A DNA stretch of 64,000 nt from G963422275 sp963422275. GTDB taxonomy: Bacteria > Pseudomonadota > Alphaproteobacteria > Rhodobacterales > Rhodobacteraceae. The translations under genes were made by a program, and so were the position numbers. Below the pieces are notes generated by a model. The model ran no database searches. It was given only the letters and a program-made list of their open reading frames with translations, and was not told the origin of the DNA. Positions 45,273-53,996 of this stretch are shown in pieces. The stretch covers positions 1,178,001-1,242,000 of the forward strand of contig OY729418.1 in the NCBI GenBank assembly GCA_963422275.1, read 5' to 3'. The first letter of the stretch is position 1. Each line of letters starts with the position of its first letter.

Positions 45273-46466
45273 CTAGGCCACGCGGTGCCCGCTGACCCAT
45301 ACCGATTCAATCCTGGGAACCTGTTGCGATACCGATATTCGAATGACATCGGCAAGCAGGCCCTGTTCCAATTGACCGCGATCCGTAAAGCCAACGGTCC
45401 GTGCCGGGTTGGCCGTGACCGTCGCCATCGCGCGCGGCAGGTTCTGCCAATACTCTCCCAGCCGAAACGCCGCCAAAATCAGCCCTGACGGTATGTAGTC
45501 CGAGGACAGGATATCAAGACAATCTTGCCGCGCGAGATCAAGTGCTGACACATTGCCGAAATGGGAACCGCCGCGGATGACGTTGGGTGCGCCGATGATG
45601 ATCTCAATTCCCACGTCCCGGCACGCTCTTGCGGCTTCAAGGGTTGTTGGAAATTCGGCAAGCTTTACGCCAAGGGTTGCAGAATGTTCAACTTGCGCGA
45701 GGCTCGTGTCATCGTGGCTTGCAAGCGTTGCGCCCAGTCGTGCAGCGGCGGCTACAACCTCGCGCTCGTGGGCATCGCCATGGGTTTTGCGCAATTGGGT
45801 CAGGTGTGCCACATGCTCATCGAACTGCTCATCGCTAAGACCGCGCTTGCCCTTAATATAAGCCCCGAGCTTCGTGAGGTCGCGGAACTGGCGCTGCCCG
45901 GGTGTGTGATCCATCAAGCTCATGAGGCCAATACGATCGTCCGGGGTGAACTCCGCCAGCTCAACGGCCAAGGTCTCGGAACATATTTCAGCCCGCAGGT
46001 GCAACCGGTGGCGAATTTTCAGAAGTCCCGCTGTGCGGGCCGAAAGCAGTTCACGCGACAAATCCCGGGCATAAGCCTGGTAACGTCCATGGCCTTGTGG
46101 AATCGCTCCGGTCCGCATGGCATCGAACACTGTTGTTATTCCGCAGCCTGCAAGCTCTGTGTCATGTGCCATGATTGCAGGCAAGTGTGGCCAATTGACC
46201 TTTGGGCGTGGCTCGATATGCCGTTCGAGATTGTCCGTATGCAACTCGACAAGCCCCGGCGCCACAAAGTCACCCTCCATATCCTGAGCGCCTGAGGGCA
46301 CATGGTCTCCCTCCTCGATGTCGATGATTTTCCCCGCGGCAATGGTGATTGCGCCACGCAGGATCCGATCGTAGAGGATTAGCTGTGCGTTGGCGAGGCA
46401 GGTTTCCTTCGTCAAAACTTGGTTGCCTGACACATCGAGGAGTGGGGATGAAAGGCGTTCATGCAT
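45273..46466 (-). CDS. phnM: Ribose 1-methylphosphonate triphosphate diphosphatase
   Basis: PhnM removes pyrophosphate from alpha-D-ribose 1-methylphosphonate 5-triphosphate before PhnJ acts. The 397-residue amidohydrolase has LVELHTDNLERH (metal-binding His, about residue 74), GITTVFDAMRTG, LMDHTPGQRQF and LASHDDTSLAQ, with EFPTTLEAARAC and GAPNVIRGGSHFGN near the end, all hallmarks. The ATG at 46466 gives a 20-residue extension; a TTG or GTG about 13-20 codons in would fit the usual family start better. It is the last lyase gene and is separated from phnN by the antisense DUF1045 gene. It ends naturally with TAG. Confidence 0.94.
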   Translation of the reverse strand: MHERLSSPLLDVSGNQVLTKETCLANAQLILYDRILRGAITIAAGKIIDIEEGDHVPSGAQDMEGDFVAPGLVELHTDNLERHIEPRPKVNWPHLPAIMAHDTELAGCGITTVFDAMRTGAIPQGHGRYQAYARDLSRELLSARTAGLLKIRHRLHLRAEICSETLAVELAEFTPDDRIGLMSLMDHTPGQRQFRDLTKLGAYIKGKRGLSDEQFDEHVAHLTQLRKTHGDAHEREVVAAAARLGATLASHDDTSLAQVEHSATLGVKLAEFPTTLEAARACRDVGIEIIIGAPNVIRGGSHFGNVSALDLARQDCLDILSSDYIPSGLILAAFRLGEYWQNLPRAMATVTANPARTVGFTDRGQLEQGLLADVIRISVSQQVPRIESVWVSGHRVA

Positions 46467-47154
46467 GACTGACTACTGTCGCTTTGCGATCTACTATCTG
46501 CCGCCCAAAGGCAGCGCTCTCGCCCGCTTCGGAGCAGACTGGCTCGGCTGGGACATCGAAGCGGGCACGCCGAGGCCACAACCCGGGCTCGCGGAAATCG
46601 GGCCTGAGTTTTCGGATTGGACTGCCATTCCCGCAAAATACGGGTTTCATGCGACAATCAAGCCACCGTTCAGACTCGCGGAGGGTATGGGACGAGCTAA
46701 ACTCGAAGAGGCTTTTGCAAAGCTTTGCGTTCTTCAGTCTGCGGTTGATGTCGGCGGGCTCAGGCTGGCGCGCATCGGTCGGTTTCTCGCATTGGTGCCC
46801 GAACGCGGCGGCGGGCCGCTGCTCACACTCGCAGGCAACTTTGTAACCGGGATCGATGCCTTCCGCGCACCACCGACCAAGGCGGAAGTGGCGCGCCGCC
46901 AAGCGGCTGGGCTCAGCGCAGCGCAAGAGAGGTTGCTGGCACGCTGGGGTTATCCCTACGTGCTCGAGGAGTTTCGATTCCACATGACTCTGACCGCCAA
47001 ACTCGACGCCGAAGCGCGCGCACGCGCGGGCATTGCCGTCGAAAAGCGACTGCCCCAAGTCAGTGGCAGCTTCGTCCTGGGCGAAATGGCGCTCGTCGGA
47101 GAGCGCTCCGACAGCCGGTTCGAGGAAATTCACCGCAGGTCGTTTCCCGCTTGA
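46465..47154 (+). CDS. DUF1045 phosphonate-operon protein, antisense to the operon
   Basis: The 229-residue product belongs to DUF1045 (TIGR03223), a 2H-phosphoesterase-like family found in phn operons. It begins MTDYCRFAIYYLPPKGSAL and has the two HxT motifs FHATIKPPFRL (about residue 62) and FRFHMTLTAKL (about 172), the 2H signature. A role as a cyclic-phosphate phosphodiesterase, replacing PhnP at the end of the pathway, is plausible but not proven. It is on the plus strand between phnM and phnN; it overlaps the phnM start by 2 bp and the phnN end by 25 bp. Confidence 0.88.
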   Translation: MTDYCRFAIYYLPPKGSALARFGADWLGWDIEAGTPRPQPGLAEIGPEFSDWTAIPAKYGFHATIKPPFRLAEGMGRAKLEEAFAKLCVLQSAVDVGGLRLARIGRFLALVPERGGGPLLTLAGNFVTGIDAFRAPPTKAEVARRQAAGLSAAQERLLARWGYPYVLEEFRFHMTLTAKLDAEARARAGIAVEKRLPQVSGSFVLGEMALVGERSDSRFEEIHRRSFPA

Positions 47155-47681
47155 AGCGCCGCAAGAGCCTGCCTCACTGCCTGCGACAATGGGCCGTCAT
47201 TCTGCACTTCTATCAGCTTGGCACCGGCCGGGAATGCCAGCGCGGGACGGGCAAGGCGCCCGGCGATCTCATCAGCGGTCTCACGGCCACGCATTCCCAG
47301 TCGCGCAGCGAGCGTCTCGGGACGCGCGGTCAAGAACAGGATGGTGACGCGGGGAAACATCTCTGTCGCCTTGTGCAACACCGTGCGCGACAAGTTGGCG
47401 AGGCGATCTTTTCCCGCAGCGATGTCCCTTTGCATCTCCGAAGGAATGCCATAGTGCAGCCCATGTGCGCACCACCACAGGCAGAACGCGCCGGACGCAA
47501 CAGCATTCGCGAACTCGGTCTCGGTCATTGTGTCGTGGGCTTCAGCTGGCATTGCCTTGGGTCGTGTGATCACGCGTCGTGCGCTTGCAAGAGTCGGAAC
47601 AGCCTGCTCCAGCGCGGTCATAACACTATCCTTGCCTGCCCCGGACGGGCCAACGACCGCAATGAGACGCCCGGGCTTCAT
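47130..47681 (-). CDS. phnN: Ribose 1,5-bisphosphate phosphokinase
   Basis: PhnN phosphorylates ribose 1,5-bisphosphate to PRPP, so C-P lyase products can enter nucleotide synthesis. The 183-residue protein resembles guanylate kinase: Walker A GPSGAGKDS (residues about 10-18), RRVITRPKAMPAEAHD, FCLWWCAHGLHYGIP and ILFLTARPETLAARL. Its ATG overlaps the phnL stop (ATGA). Confidence 0.94.
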   Translation of the reverse strand: MKPGRLIAVVGPSGAGKDSVMTALEQAVPTLASARRVITRPKAMPAEAHDTMTETEFANAVASGAFCLWWCAHGLHYGIPSEMQRDIAAGKDRLANLSRTVLHKATEMFPRVTILFLTARPETLAARLGMRGRETADEIAGRLARPALAFPAGAKLIEVQNDGPLSQAVRQALAALQAGNDLR

Positions 47682-48361
47682 AAAGCCGTCTGCGGTGAAA
47701 AGCGACTCACATTCAGTTCGCGGTCGCAAACCCGGGTGCGGGCTGCCTCGTCGTGAAAGATCCCGATCACCGCAGCACCGCGAGTCTTGGCCGCTTCGAT
47801 CAGACGCAGCACAACCTCGCGGTTCCGCGAATCAAGACTTGCGGTCGGTTCATCGAGCAGCAATGCAGGGTAGCTGTGGGCAAAGCCACGCGCGATGTTG
47901 ACGCGCTGCTGCTCGCCCCCCGAAAATGTGGTTGGCGAGAGATTCCAGAGTGTCTGCGGAATGTTGAGATTCTCAAGCAGCATTGCGGCGCGAGTCCGGG
48001 CCACCTCGTGATTGACTCCAAGGGCCAGGAGCGGCTCCGCCACCACCTCTATTGTGGGCACGCGCGGCACGACGCGCAGGAACTGGCTGACATAGCCCAG
48101 GATCTCGCGCCGCAATGCCAGGATCTCGCGCGGTGTGACACGGGTGACATCGACCCCACCCACCCGGATTGTGCCGGACAACGCAAGATAGTTCCCGTAG
48201 ATAATCCGCATCAGTGTGGATTTGCCAGTTCCTGAAGCGCCAACCAGCGCAACGCATTCACCCGGCGCAACGAAAAGATGGGCATTGCAGAGAACTTCGA
48301 TCATCGCGCCCCCTTGATTGTGGAGGGTGAATGCCTTGGACAGGTTTTTGACCTCGATCAT
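47678..48361 (-). CDS. phnL: C-P lyase ABC-type ATPase PhnL
   Basis: This 227-residue ABC ATPase is part of the C-P lyase system rather than a transporter. It has Walker A GASGTGKST, signature FSGGEQQRVNIARGF, Walker B LLLDEPTASLD and His switch IFHDEAARTRV. PhnK and PhnL dock on the PhnGHIJ core and their ATPase cycle is needed for turnover in vivo. It follows phnK by 9 bp. Confidence 0.94.
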   Translation of the reverse strand: MIEVKNLSKAFTLHNQGGAMIEVLCNAHLFVAPGECVALVGASGTGKSTLMRIIYGNYLALSGTIRVGGVDVTRVTPREILALRREILGYVSQFLRVVPRVPTIEVVAEPLLALGVNHEVARTRAAMLLENLNIPQTLWNLSPTTFSGGEQQRVNIARGFAHSYPALLLDEPTASLDSRNREVVLRLIEAAKTRGAAVIGIFHDEAARTRVCDRELNVSRFSPQTAL

Positions 48362-48370
48362 GGCTCAGGC

Positions 48371-49135
48371 CTACAAAACTGAACTGACAAGCAACTGGGT
48401 ATGGGGGTGCTGCGGATCGTCGAGCACCTGATCGGTCAGACCCGCTTCGACCACCTCCCCCGATTTCATCACCATCAGGCGGTCGCTCAGAAGGCGGATG
48501 ACCGATAGGTCATGGGTGACGACGACGGCCGAAAGGTGCAAGTCTCGAACCAGTTTGCGCAAGAGGTCAAGCAGCCGCGCCTGGACACTAACGTCCAAAC
48601 CACCGGTGGGCTCGTCCATGAAGATGAGCCGTGGCCCGTTGACGAGGTTGCGCGCAATTTGCAGGCGCTGCTGCATGCCTCCCGAATAAGTGGTGGGACG
48701 GTCGTTGACGCGATTTTCGTCGATTTCAACGCGCCCCAGCCAGTCGATGGCGCTGGCGCGGATCTGACCGTAGTGGCGCGCGCCTCCCGCCATGAGGCGC
48801 TCACCCACGTTTCCACCAGCCGAAACGCCCATCCGCAGCCCGTCACGGGCATGCTGGTGCACAAAGGCGCAGTCGGTGCGTGCCAACTGCCGCCGTTCGG
48901 GTTCGGACATGGTCAGCATGTCCTTCAGGCCTTCGGCACGCGTGTCGAACAAGACTGTGCCACCGTCAGTGCTCAGATACCCGGCAAGGCAATTCAGCAG
49001 GGTTGACTTGCCGGATCCCGACTCTCCGACGACCCCCATGACCTCGCCACGGTAAAGGTCGAACGAAACATTGGTGCAACCGATGCGTGCGCCATAGCGC
49101 TTGGTCAGGCCCTGAACCGAAAGGAGAAGGGTCAC
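48371..49135 (-). CDS. phnK: C-P lyase ABC-type ATPase PhnK
   Basis: The 254-residue PhnK binds the PhnJ subunit of the lyase core. It has Walker A GESGSGKST (about residue 37), signature YSGGMQQRLQIARNL, Walker B LIFMDEPTGGLD and the C-terminal PQHPHTQLLVSSVL typical of this subfamily. The start is GTG at 49135, overlapping the phnJ stop (GTGA). Confidence 0.94.
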   Translation of the reverse strand: MTLLLSVQGLTKRYGARIGCTNVSFDLYRGEVMGVVGESGSGKSTLLNCLAGYLSTDGGTVLFDTRAEGLKDMLTMSEPERRQLARTDCAFVHQHARDGLRMGVSAGGNVGERLMAGGARHYGQIRASAIDWLGRVEIDENRVNDRPTTYSGGMQQRLQIARNLVNGPRLIFMDEPTGGLDVSVQARLLDLLRKLVRDLHLSAVVVTHDLSVIRLLSDRLMVMKSGEVVEAGLTDQVLDDPQHPHTQLLVSSVL

Positions 49136-49995
49136 GCGGCAGTTTCCGACACCTGATCGTCGCCCCGATGGCCTTCGGCGCGACGTGTTTCGCAGTAGTC
49201 GGTGTCCGAACAAACGAACAGCCTGCCACCGACGTCATCGATGATCACCTCGTCGAGGTAGCTCGTCTCGGCACCGCAAAGGCCGCAGGGATGCGGAGCC
49301 TTTGATGGATCAAACGGATGATCTTCGAAATCGAGACTGACTACCTCGCAATGGGGCGGAAGCGCATAGATCCGCTGTTCGCGCCCAGCACCAAAGATCT
49401 GGATTGCCGCCATGCTCAGCTTTGGGTTGTCAAACTTGGGAATCGGAGAGGGATCCATCACATAACGCCCTTCGGCGCGTACAGGATAGGCATAGGATGT
49501 CGTGATGGCCCCATGCCGAGCAATGTCCTCAAAGAGCTTGACATGCATGAGCCCGTATTCCTCGAGCGCGTGCATCTTGCGCGTCTCGGTCTCGCGCGGT
49601 TCGAGAAACCGGAGCGGCTCGGGGATTGGCACTTGGTAGACGAGTATCTGATCCTCGGTCAGGGGCTCTTCGGGAATCCGGTGACGGGTCTGGATCACGT
49701 CGGCTTCACTGGTGCGGGTCGTGGTTTCGATGCCGGCCGTGCGCTCGAAGAATTTGCGGATCGACACTGCGTTGGTAGTGTCGTCCGCGCCTTGGTCGAT
49801 AACCTTCATGCAATCGTCCGGTGTAAGGATCGCGGCCGAAACTTGGACCCCGCCCGTGCCCCACCCGTAGGGCATCGGCATTTCTCGGCTGGCAAAGGGA
49901 ACTTGATATCCTGGAATCGCGAGTCCCTTGAGGATCGCGCGGCGAATCATTCGCTTGGTCTGTTCGTCAAGATACGCGAAGTTGTAGTCGCTCAT
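49132..49995 (-). CDS. phnJ: C-P lyase radical-SAM subunit PhnJ
   Basis: PhnJ breaks the carbon-phosphorus bond of ribose 1-alkylphosphonate by radical SAM chemistry. Four cysteines are at residues 237, 240, 262 and 268 (HPCGLCGAET, then FVCSDTDYCETR); their spacing of 3, 22 and 6 equals that of the E. coli enzyme. The 287-residue protein starts YNFAYLDEQTKRMIRRAIL and contains PMPYGWGTGGVQ. Its start overlaps the phnI stop (ATGA). No damage is visible, so the key catalyst is intact. Confidence 0.96.
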   Translation of the reverse strand: MSDYNFAYLDEQTKRMIRRAILKGLAIPGYQVPFASREMPMPYGWGTGGVQVSAAILTPDDCMKVIDQGADDTTNAVSIRKFFERTAGIETTTRTSEADVIQTRHRIPEEPLTEDQILVYQVPIPEPLRFLEPRETETRKMHALEEYGLMHVKLFEDIARHGAITTSYAYPVRAEGRYVMDPSPIPKFDNPKLSMAAIQIFGAGREQRIYALPPHCEVVSLDFEDHPFDPSKAPHPCGLCGAETSYLDEVIIDDVGGRLFVCSDTDYCETRRAEGHRGDDQVSETAA

Positions 49996-51083
49996 TCGGC
50001 GGCATCCCGTCGGGCTTCGGGCGATGCGGCGCGGCGCAGCTTTCGCACCAACTCCAGTTCGGACTGGAAATCCACGTAGTGGGGCAACTTGATGTGCTCG
50101 AGAAAGCCGGTCGCTTGGATGTTGTCGCAGTGAGAAAGAACAAACTCGTTGTCTTGGGCAGCAGCACCGACATTGTCCTCGCCCAATTCCTGCCAGCGCA
50201 ATGCTCGATCCACTAGTGCCATCGAAATCGCCTTGCGTTCCACTTGGCCGAAAACGAGGCCATAGCCTCGCGTGAACTGCGGCGGCTCCGTCTTGGATCC
50301 CGTGAACTGGTTGACGGTTTCGCATTCGGTGACCGTGATCTCGCCGATCTCAATGGCGAAGCCGAGCTCTGGGATTTCCAACTCAACTGCAACCAAACCA
50401 ATCCGCAGTTCACCAACAAAGGCGTGGTTGCGCGCGTAGCCACGCTGTGTGGAATAGGCGAGTCCAAGGAGAAAGCCTTCGTCTGCCCGGGCAAGCGCTT
50501 GAAGCCTGAGTGCCCTGCTTGCAGGCAACTCGAGCGGCTCCCTGGTCAGATCCGGAGGTATGATGTCTTCGGCGGGGGGATCCTCGATCAATCCCTCTCG
50601 ATTCAGAAAGCCCATCACATGGGGCACAGGTTCAAGGCTGGCGACGGTCGCCTCCGCCCTAGGCGTGGTATCGCCATCTGCGGCAAGCTTGAATTCCAGA
50701 AGCCGGTGAGTGTAATCAAAGGTCGGCCCAAGGATCTGCCCGCCCGGCAGATCTTTGAAAGTGGCCGAGATTCGACGGTCACAGGCCATGACAGTTGTGT
50801 CGATAGGTCGCGAGGCGCCAAATCGCGGCAGTGTCGTGCGATAGGCGCGGACAAGAAAGATCGCTTCGATCAGGTCACCGCGTGCCTGCTTGATGGCCAG
50901 CGCCGCAAGATCGGGATCGTAAAGCGACCCCTCAGCCATGACCCTGTCGACCGCAAGCGTCAGCTGCTCCCGGATCTGCGCCAGTTCGATCTCTGCCACG
51001 GACGAATCACCCCGCCGCTCCTCGGCCAGCCAAGCGTGAGCGTTCTCGATGGCACGCTCGCCGCCTTTGGCAGCTACATACAT
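49992..51083 (-). CDS. phnI: C-P lyase core subunit PhnI
   Basis: PhnI, with PhnG, H and L, forms ribose 1-alkylphosphonate 5-triphosphate from ATP and phosphonate. The 363-residue protein begins MYVAAKGGERAIENAHAWLA and shows LIEAIFLVRAYRTTLPRF, RRISATFKDLPGGQILGPTF and FTRGYGLVFGQVERKAISMA, all conserved. It is intact. The gap to phnH is 3 bp. Confidence 0.95.
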   Translation of the reverse strand: MYVAAKGGERAIENAHAWLAEERRGDSSVAEIELAQIREQLTLAVDRVMAEGSLYDPDLAALAIKQARGDLIEAIFLVRAYRTTLPRFGASRPIDTTVMACDRRISATFKDLPGGQILGPTFDYTHRLLEFKLAADGDTTPRAEATVASLEPVPHVMGFLNREGLIEDPPAEDIIPPDLTREPLELPASRALRLQALARADEGFLLGLAYSTQRGYARNHAFVGELRIGLVAVELEIPELGFAIEIGEITVTECETVNQFTGSKTEPPQFTRGYGLVFGQVERKAISMALVDRALRWQELGEDNVGAAAQDNEFVLSHCDNIQATGFLEHIKLPHYVDFQSELELVRKLRRAASPEARRDAAE

Positions 51084-51086
51084 CGC

Positions 51087-51659
51087 TCAACACACCTTCG
51101 TGCTGCGCGGCAGGGCTGCGACAGTCGCACCGCAGGTGAAGATGAAATCGAGGCCTCGCGGGAACCGCAACCGGTTGGCTTGAAACGCGGCAAGATCGGG
51201 GAGGCTCAGGCGCATGTCGTGATCTTCGGCTATGCCGGGCCCACGGAGGACATGTCCGTCGTTCACCAGTCGGTCTGTCTCAACTATGACGGTCGCGGAA
51301 CGGTCTGGATATTCGTCACTCCCTAGGGGATAGCGCTCAAGCGGAACAAGAGCCTCCCAGCGGCCAAGTGCAAACGCACAAGCGTCGGGACCGACGAGCG
51401 GTGCACCGATATGGAATGCGACCCAATCGCGCACGTCTGTGCAGTCGCGGTTTCCGGCTAGGTGAATTGACGTTTCGGGATCGCAGAGCGTCAGCAAGAC
51501 CACGGCAGCCGCCTGAGAAAGAGGTGCTGGCGGCATGACCACGGCGACCTGCTCGATCCGACCCGGACGGGCCATTGCCGTCATGATGGAACGAAAGGCG
51601 ACGGCGGATTGATGGGACGGGGATTCAAACCCACCGGAAAGGGTTGCCGTTTGGCTCAT
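51087..51659 (-). CDS. phnH: C-P lyase core subunit PhnH
   Basis: PhnH is a structural subunit of the lyase core. The 190-residue protein has the family N-terminus GGFESPSHQSAVAFRSIM and MARPGRIEQV, then ALGRWEALVPLERYPLGSDE and a C-terminal FPRGLDFIFTCGATVAALPR. It overlaps the phnG stop by 4 bp. Confidence 0.93.
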   Translation of the reverse strand: MSQTATLSGGFESPSHQSAVAFRSIMTAMARPGRIEQVAVVMPPAPLSQAAAVVLLTLCDPETSIHLAGNRDCTDVRDWVAFHIGAPLVGPDACAFALGRWEALVPLERYPLGSDEYPDRSATVIVETDRLVNDGHVLRGPGIAEDHDMRLSLPDLAAFQANRLRFPRGLDFIFTCGATVAALPRSTKVC

Positions 51660-52132
51660 TGGTCTCCTCCCCGTGCCATTGTAAAAAACTCGACTTTGGT
51701 CGCGGCGGCCTTCGCTGCACGGACCGCGCGCGCCGCAGACAGCTCGGCATCCAGTGGCTCAATGACCCGCGCGCGAACATCCACCGCACGCGCGGTCTGC
51801 ATGAGCGCGTCAATCAACGCGGCGGCAGTGGCGGCTTCCTCGCTGCGTCCTTGAACATAGCCGTGCCCGATGACCGCCTTGCTGTCGGGCAGTCCGGCGC
51901 CAAGTCGCAACGCGCAACGAGTGACGGTCATTTCGCCCAGGTTGAAGGGTGCGCCGGTAGCGCCTGCCCGACCACGCACCATGACAGCGCCCTGCTCAGG
52001 CGGACGGAGCCAATCGTACTGCGGCCGAGGACCAATTGCGTCCAATAACTCCACGATTCGGTTTGCCGGAGCCCTCGCCAGAAGCCCCAACCATGCCCGT
52101 CGGTCGATATAAGGAGAAGCGGTAACGTCCAT
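51656..52132 (-). CDS. phnG: C-P lyase core subunit PhnG
   Basis: The 158-residue PhnG opens the lyase operon. It shows RRAWLGLLARAPANRIVEL, RPPEQGAVMVRGRAGATGAP and the metal-linked FNLGEMTVTRCALRL, then VIGHGYVQGRSEEAA. Its ATG lies within 1 bp of the candidate PhnF operator, so the transcript leader would be very short or the operator overlaps the start region. Confidence 0.94.
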   Translation of the reverse strand: MDVTASPYIDRRAWLGLLARAPANRIVELLDAIGPRPQYDWLRPPEQGAVMVRGRAGATGAPFNLGEMTVTRCALRLGAGLPDSKAVIGHGYVQGRSEEAATAAALIDALMQTARAVDVRARVIEPLDAELSAARAVRAAKAAATKVEFFTMARGGDQ

Positions 52133-52178
52133 CTAGACAACTTGTCCAACTTGTCAATTAAATATACAACTAGACAAG
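52133..52178. promoter_or_regulatory. Candidate PhnF operator pair in the phnF-phnG intergenic region
   Basis: CTAGACAACTTGTC (52133-52146) is an interrupted palindrome followed by a second TTGTC (52151-52155), and CTAGACAAG occurs again at 52170-52178. The 139-bp region separates divergent phnG and phnF and is AT-rich around 52155-52168. GntR/UTRA regulators bind such repeats, so PhnF probably controls both directions. The binding is inferred. Confidence 0.5.
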
Positions 52179-52271
52179 TAACCACCAAACTTGTGTGATA
52201 TCAATATGTCTGTTTGGTGACAGTTTCTTGATGATACGAATTTGATTCATCTTTCGGAAAGGCTTGCAATA

Positions 52272-53006
52272 ATGGGACGCCCTCCGGCCCGTAGCGCTTT
52301 GTGGAAATCCATCGCCGCGGAGTTGCGCTCCGACATCTGCGCCGGTGGCTATCCAGCTGGCGCCCGATTGCCTACCGAAGCCGAAATGGCCGCAAGATTC
52401 GGCGTCAATCGCCACACCGTCCGTCACGCGCTAAGTCACCTCGTCAAGGAGGGAACTGTGCATACGCGCCGAGGCATTGGCTCCTTTGTTGCCGTCGCAC
52501 CGACTGATTACCGTCTGGGCAAGCGTGTGCGCTTTCACCAGAACCTGCGCGCGGCTGGGCAGGTCCCTGCGAAGACCGCTCTCGGGATCGAAACCCGCCG
52601 CGCGGCCGAGGTCGAGGCTCGCACCTTGGGCCTTGCGCAAGGCGAGATGGTACATGTCTATGATGGTCTCTCCTTGGCTGATGGAGTGCCCATTGCCATA
52701 TTCCGTTCGATCTTTCCGGCCGAAAGACTGCATGGGCTGGCAGAGATCCTGCGCGAGGAACCGAGTGTCACAATCGCGCTCGCCCGGCTTGGCGTCGAAG
52801 ATTTCACACGTCGCTGGACCCGTCTATCAGCTGTGTCTGCAAGTCCAACCCAGGCACTGCACTTACGATGCAAGGATGGAGCGCCGCTCTTGCGCTCTCG
52901 AGGGCTGAACGTTGATGGCCACGAAATGCCTGTGGAATATGGCACCACATGGTTTTCGGGCGAGCGGGTAACGCTTACCGTCGAGAGCGAAACGCTCTGG
53001 CCCTGA
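52272..53006 (+). CDS. phnF: Phosphonate operon regulator, GntR/UTRA family
   Basis: The 244-residue protein has an N-terminal winged helix (LWKSIAAELRSDICAGGYPA, then LPTEAEMAARFGVNRHTVRH) and a C-terminal UTRA ligand domain (FHQNLRAAGQVPAKTALGI, MVHVYDGLSLADGVP, YGTTWFSGERVTLTVE). It is divergent from phnG and likely represses the phn operon until phosphonate or phosphate limitation signals relieve it. The ATG at 52272 (MGRPPARSALWKS) has GGAAAGG about 10 nt upstream; an in-frame TTG at 52242 is less likely. The frame is intact. Confidence 0.92.
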   Translation: MGRPPARSALWKSIAAELRSDICAGGYPAGARLPTEAEMAARFGVNRHTVRHALSHLVKEGTVHTRRGIGSFVAVAPTDYRLGKRVRFHQNLRAAGQVPAKTALGIETRRAAEVEARTLGLAQGEMVHVYDGLSLADGVPIAIFRSIFPAERLHGLAEILREEPSVTIALARLGVEDFTRRWTRLSAVSASPTQALHLRCKDGAPLLRSRGLNVDGHEMPVEYGTTWFSGERVTLTVESETLWP

Positions 53007-53012
53007 GAGCTT

Positions 53013-53509
53013 TCAACCGCCGTATTTTTCCAAAAAGGCCGCAGTCGGCAGAGTGCGGAAATCTGACAGTGCAGCACGCAAAGCCTGATGATCCCAGTCC
53101 CACCACGCAAGGGCCATAAGTCGGTCGGCGATGTCTTTTGGTTGTCGGTGGCGCAATTCAGTGGCTGGGATGCTCGCAACGATCTTGTAGGGAGCGACGT
53201 CATGCGTGACGACGGCTCCTGCCGCCAAGACTGCTCTTGCCCTATGGTCACCTCAGGCTTGACAATCACCCCATGCGAATCCAAGTGTCATGACCGATAT
53301 GCGTCAATCTCGATGCACGATGCGCAAAGAAAGCGGCGGCCGGCTCTTCTCCGTCCCAATAGTCCGCGGATCTGTAGAGAAAGTGATGCAGCGACGTCGT
53401 CTGCAAGGGGTGATACGTGGGCCCGGTCCGGACATTGGCAATGTCGGACAGCCGATCACAATAGGAATAGTCGCCGAAATGGCTGCTGAGCCAGCTTATC
53501 AGCCATGAT
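53013..53509 (-). pseudogene. Phosphonate-linked hexapeptide acetyltransferase, frameshifted and truncated
   Basis: The minus strand encodes the C-terminal part of a left-handed beta-helix acyltransferase of the phosphonate type (TIGR03308). The last 70 residues (AAGAVVTHDVAPYKIVASIP, ALAWWDWDHQALRAALSDFR, LPTAAFLEKYGG) are intact. Upstream, other frames give HFGDYSYCDRLSDIANV, SLHHFLYRSADYWDGEEP and LTHIGHDTWI, then HGVIVKPEVTIG. At least two indels are needed and the N-terminal third is missing. The gene once sat downstream of phnE and is convergent with phnF, 7 bp apart. Confidence 0.75.
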
Positions 53510-53510
53510 C

Positions 53511-53996
53511 ATTGCGCCGCCCCTCTTGCCAAGCGGTTGCGATAGTGACTCGACACTTGGTCAAAGAAGACGATCGAAGCGAAAAGAAGAATGAAAATTG
53601 CCACCGAATTCATCGAACTCGCCCTACCCCCAAGTCATGGCGTTCTTGATCTCATAGCCGATGCCGCCTGCACCGAAGAAGCCGAGAGTGGCCGGAGCGC
53701 GAATGTTGATCTCGAAGCGCAGGAGCGCATAGCTGAGGTGGTTGGGTGCAACTTGCGGAAAAACCCGAGAAGCATCTGTTGTCCCCAACTGCCGCCTACC
53801 GAGGTGAGTCCTTCGACCCGCTTGAGGTAGGCGTTCTCGTTCACTTCGGAAAAAAGCTTGCTCAAGGCACCTGTGGAATGGAATGCGATGGCGATCATCG
53901 CAGGCACGGTACACCTCCCAGTACAAAGATCAGCACCAAGGCGATCACGATCTCGGACACGGCACGCATGATGTTCAAGAACGCGCCTAAACACTA
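53511..53996 (-). pseudogene. phnE: phnE permease, C-terminal part
   Basis: Read through frame changes, the minus strand gives IMRAVSEIVIALVLIFVLGG, AMIAIAFHSTGALSKLFSEV and YLKRVEGLTSVGGSWGQQM, then LSYALLRFEINIRAPATLGF, FFGAGGIGYEIKNAMTWG, a stop, and AIFILLFASIVFFDQVSSHY. This is the C-terminal half of the phosphonate permease PhnE, with at least two indels and an in-frame stop. Its upstream half is at 59099-59497, separated by the 5.1-kb insertion. Confidence 0.85.
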
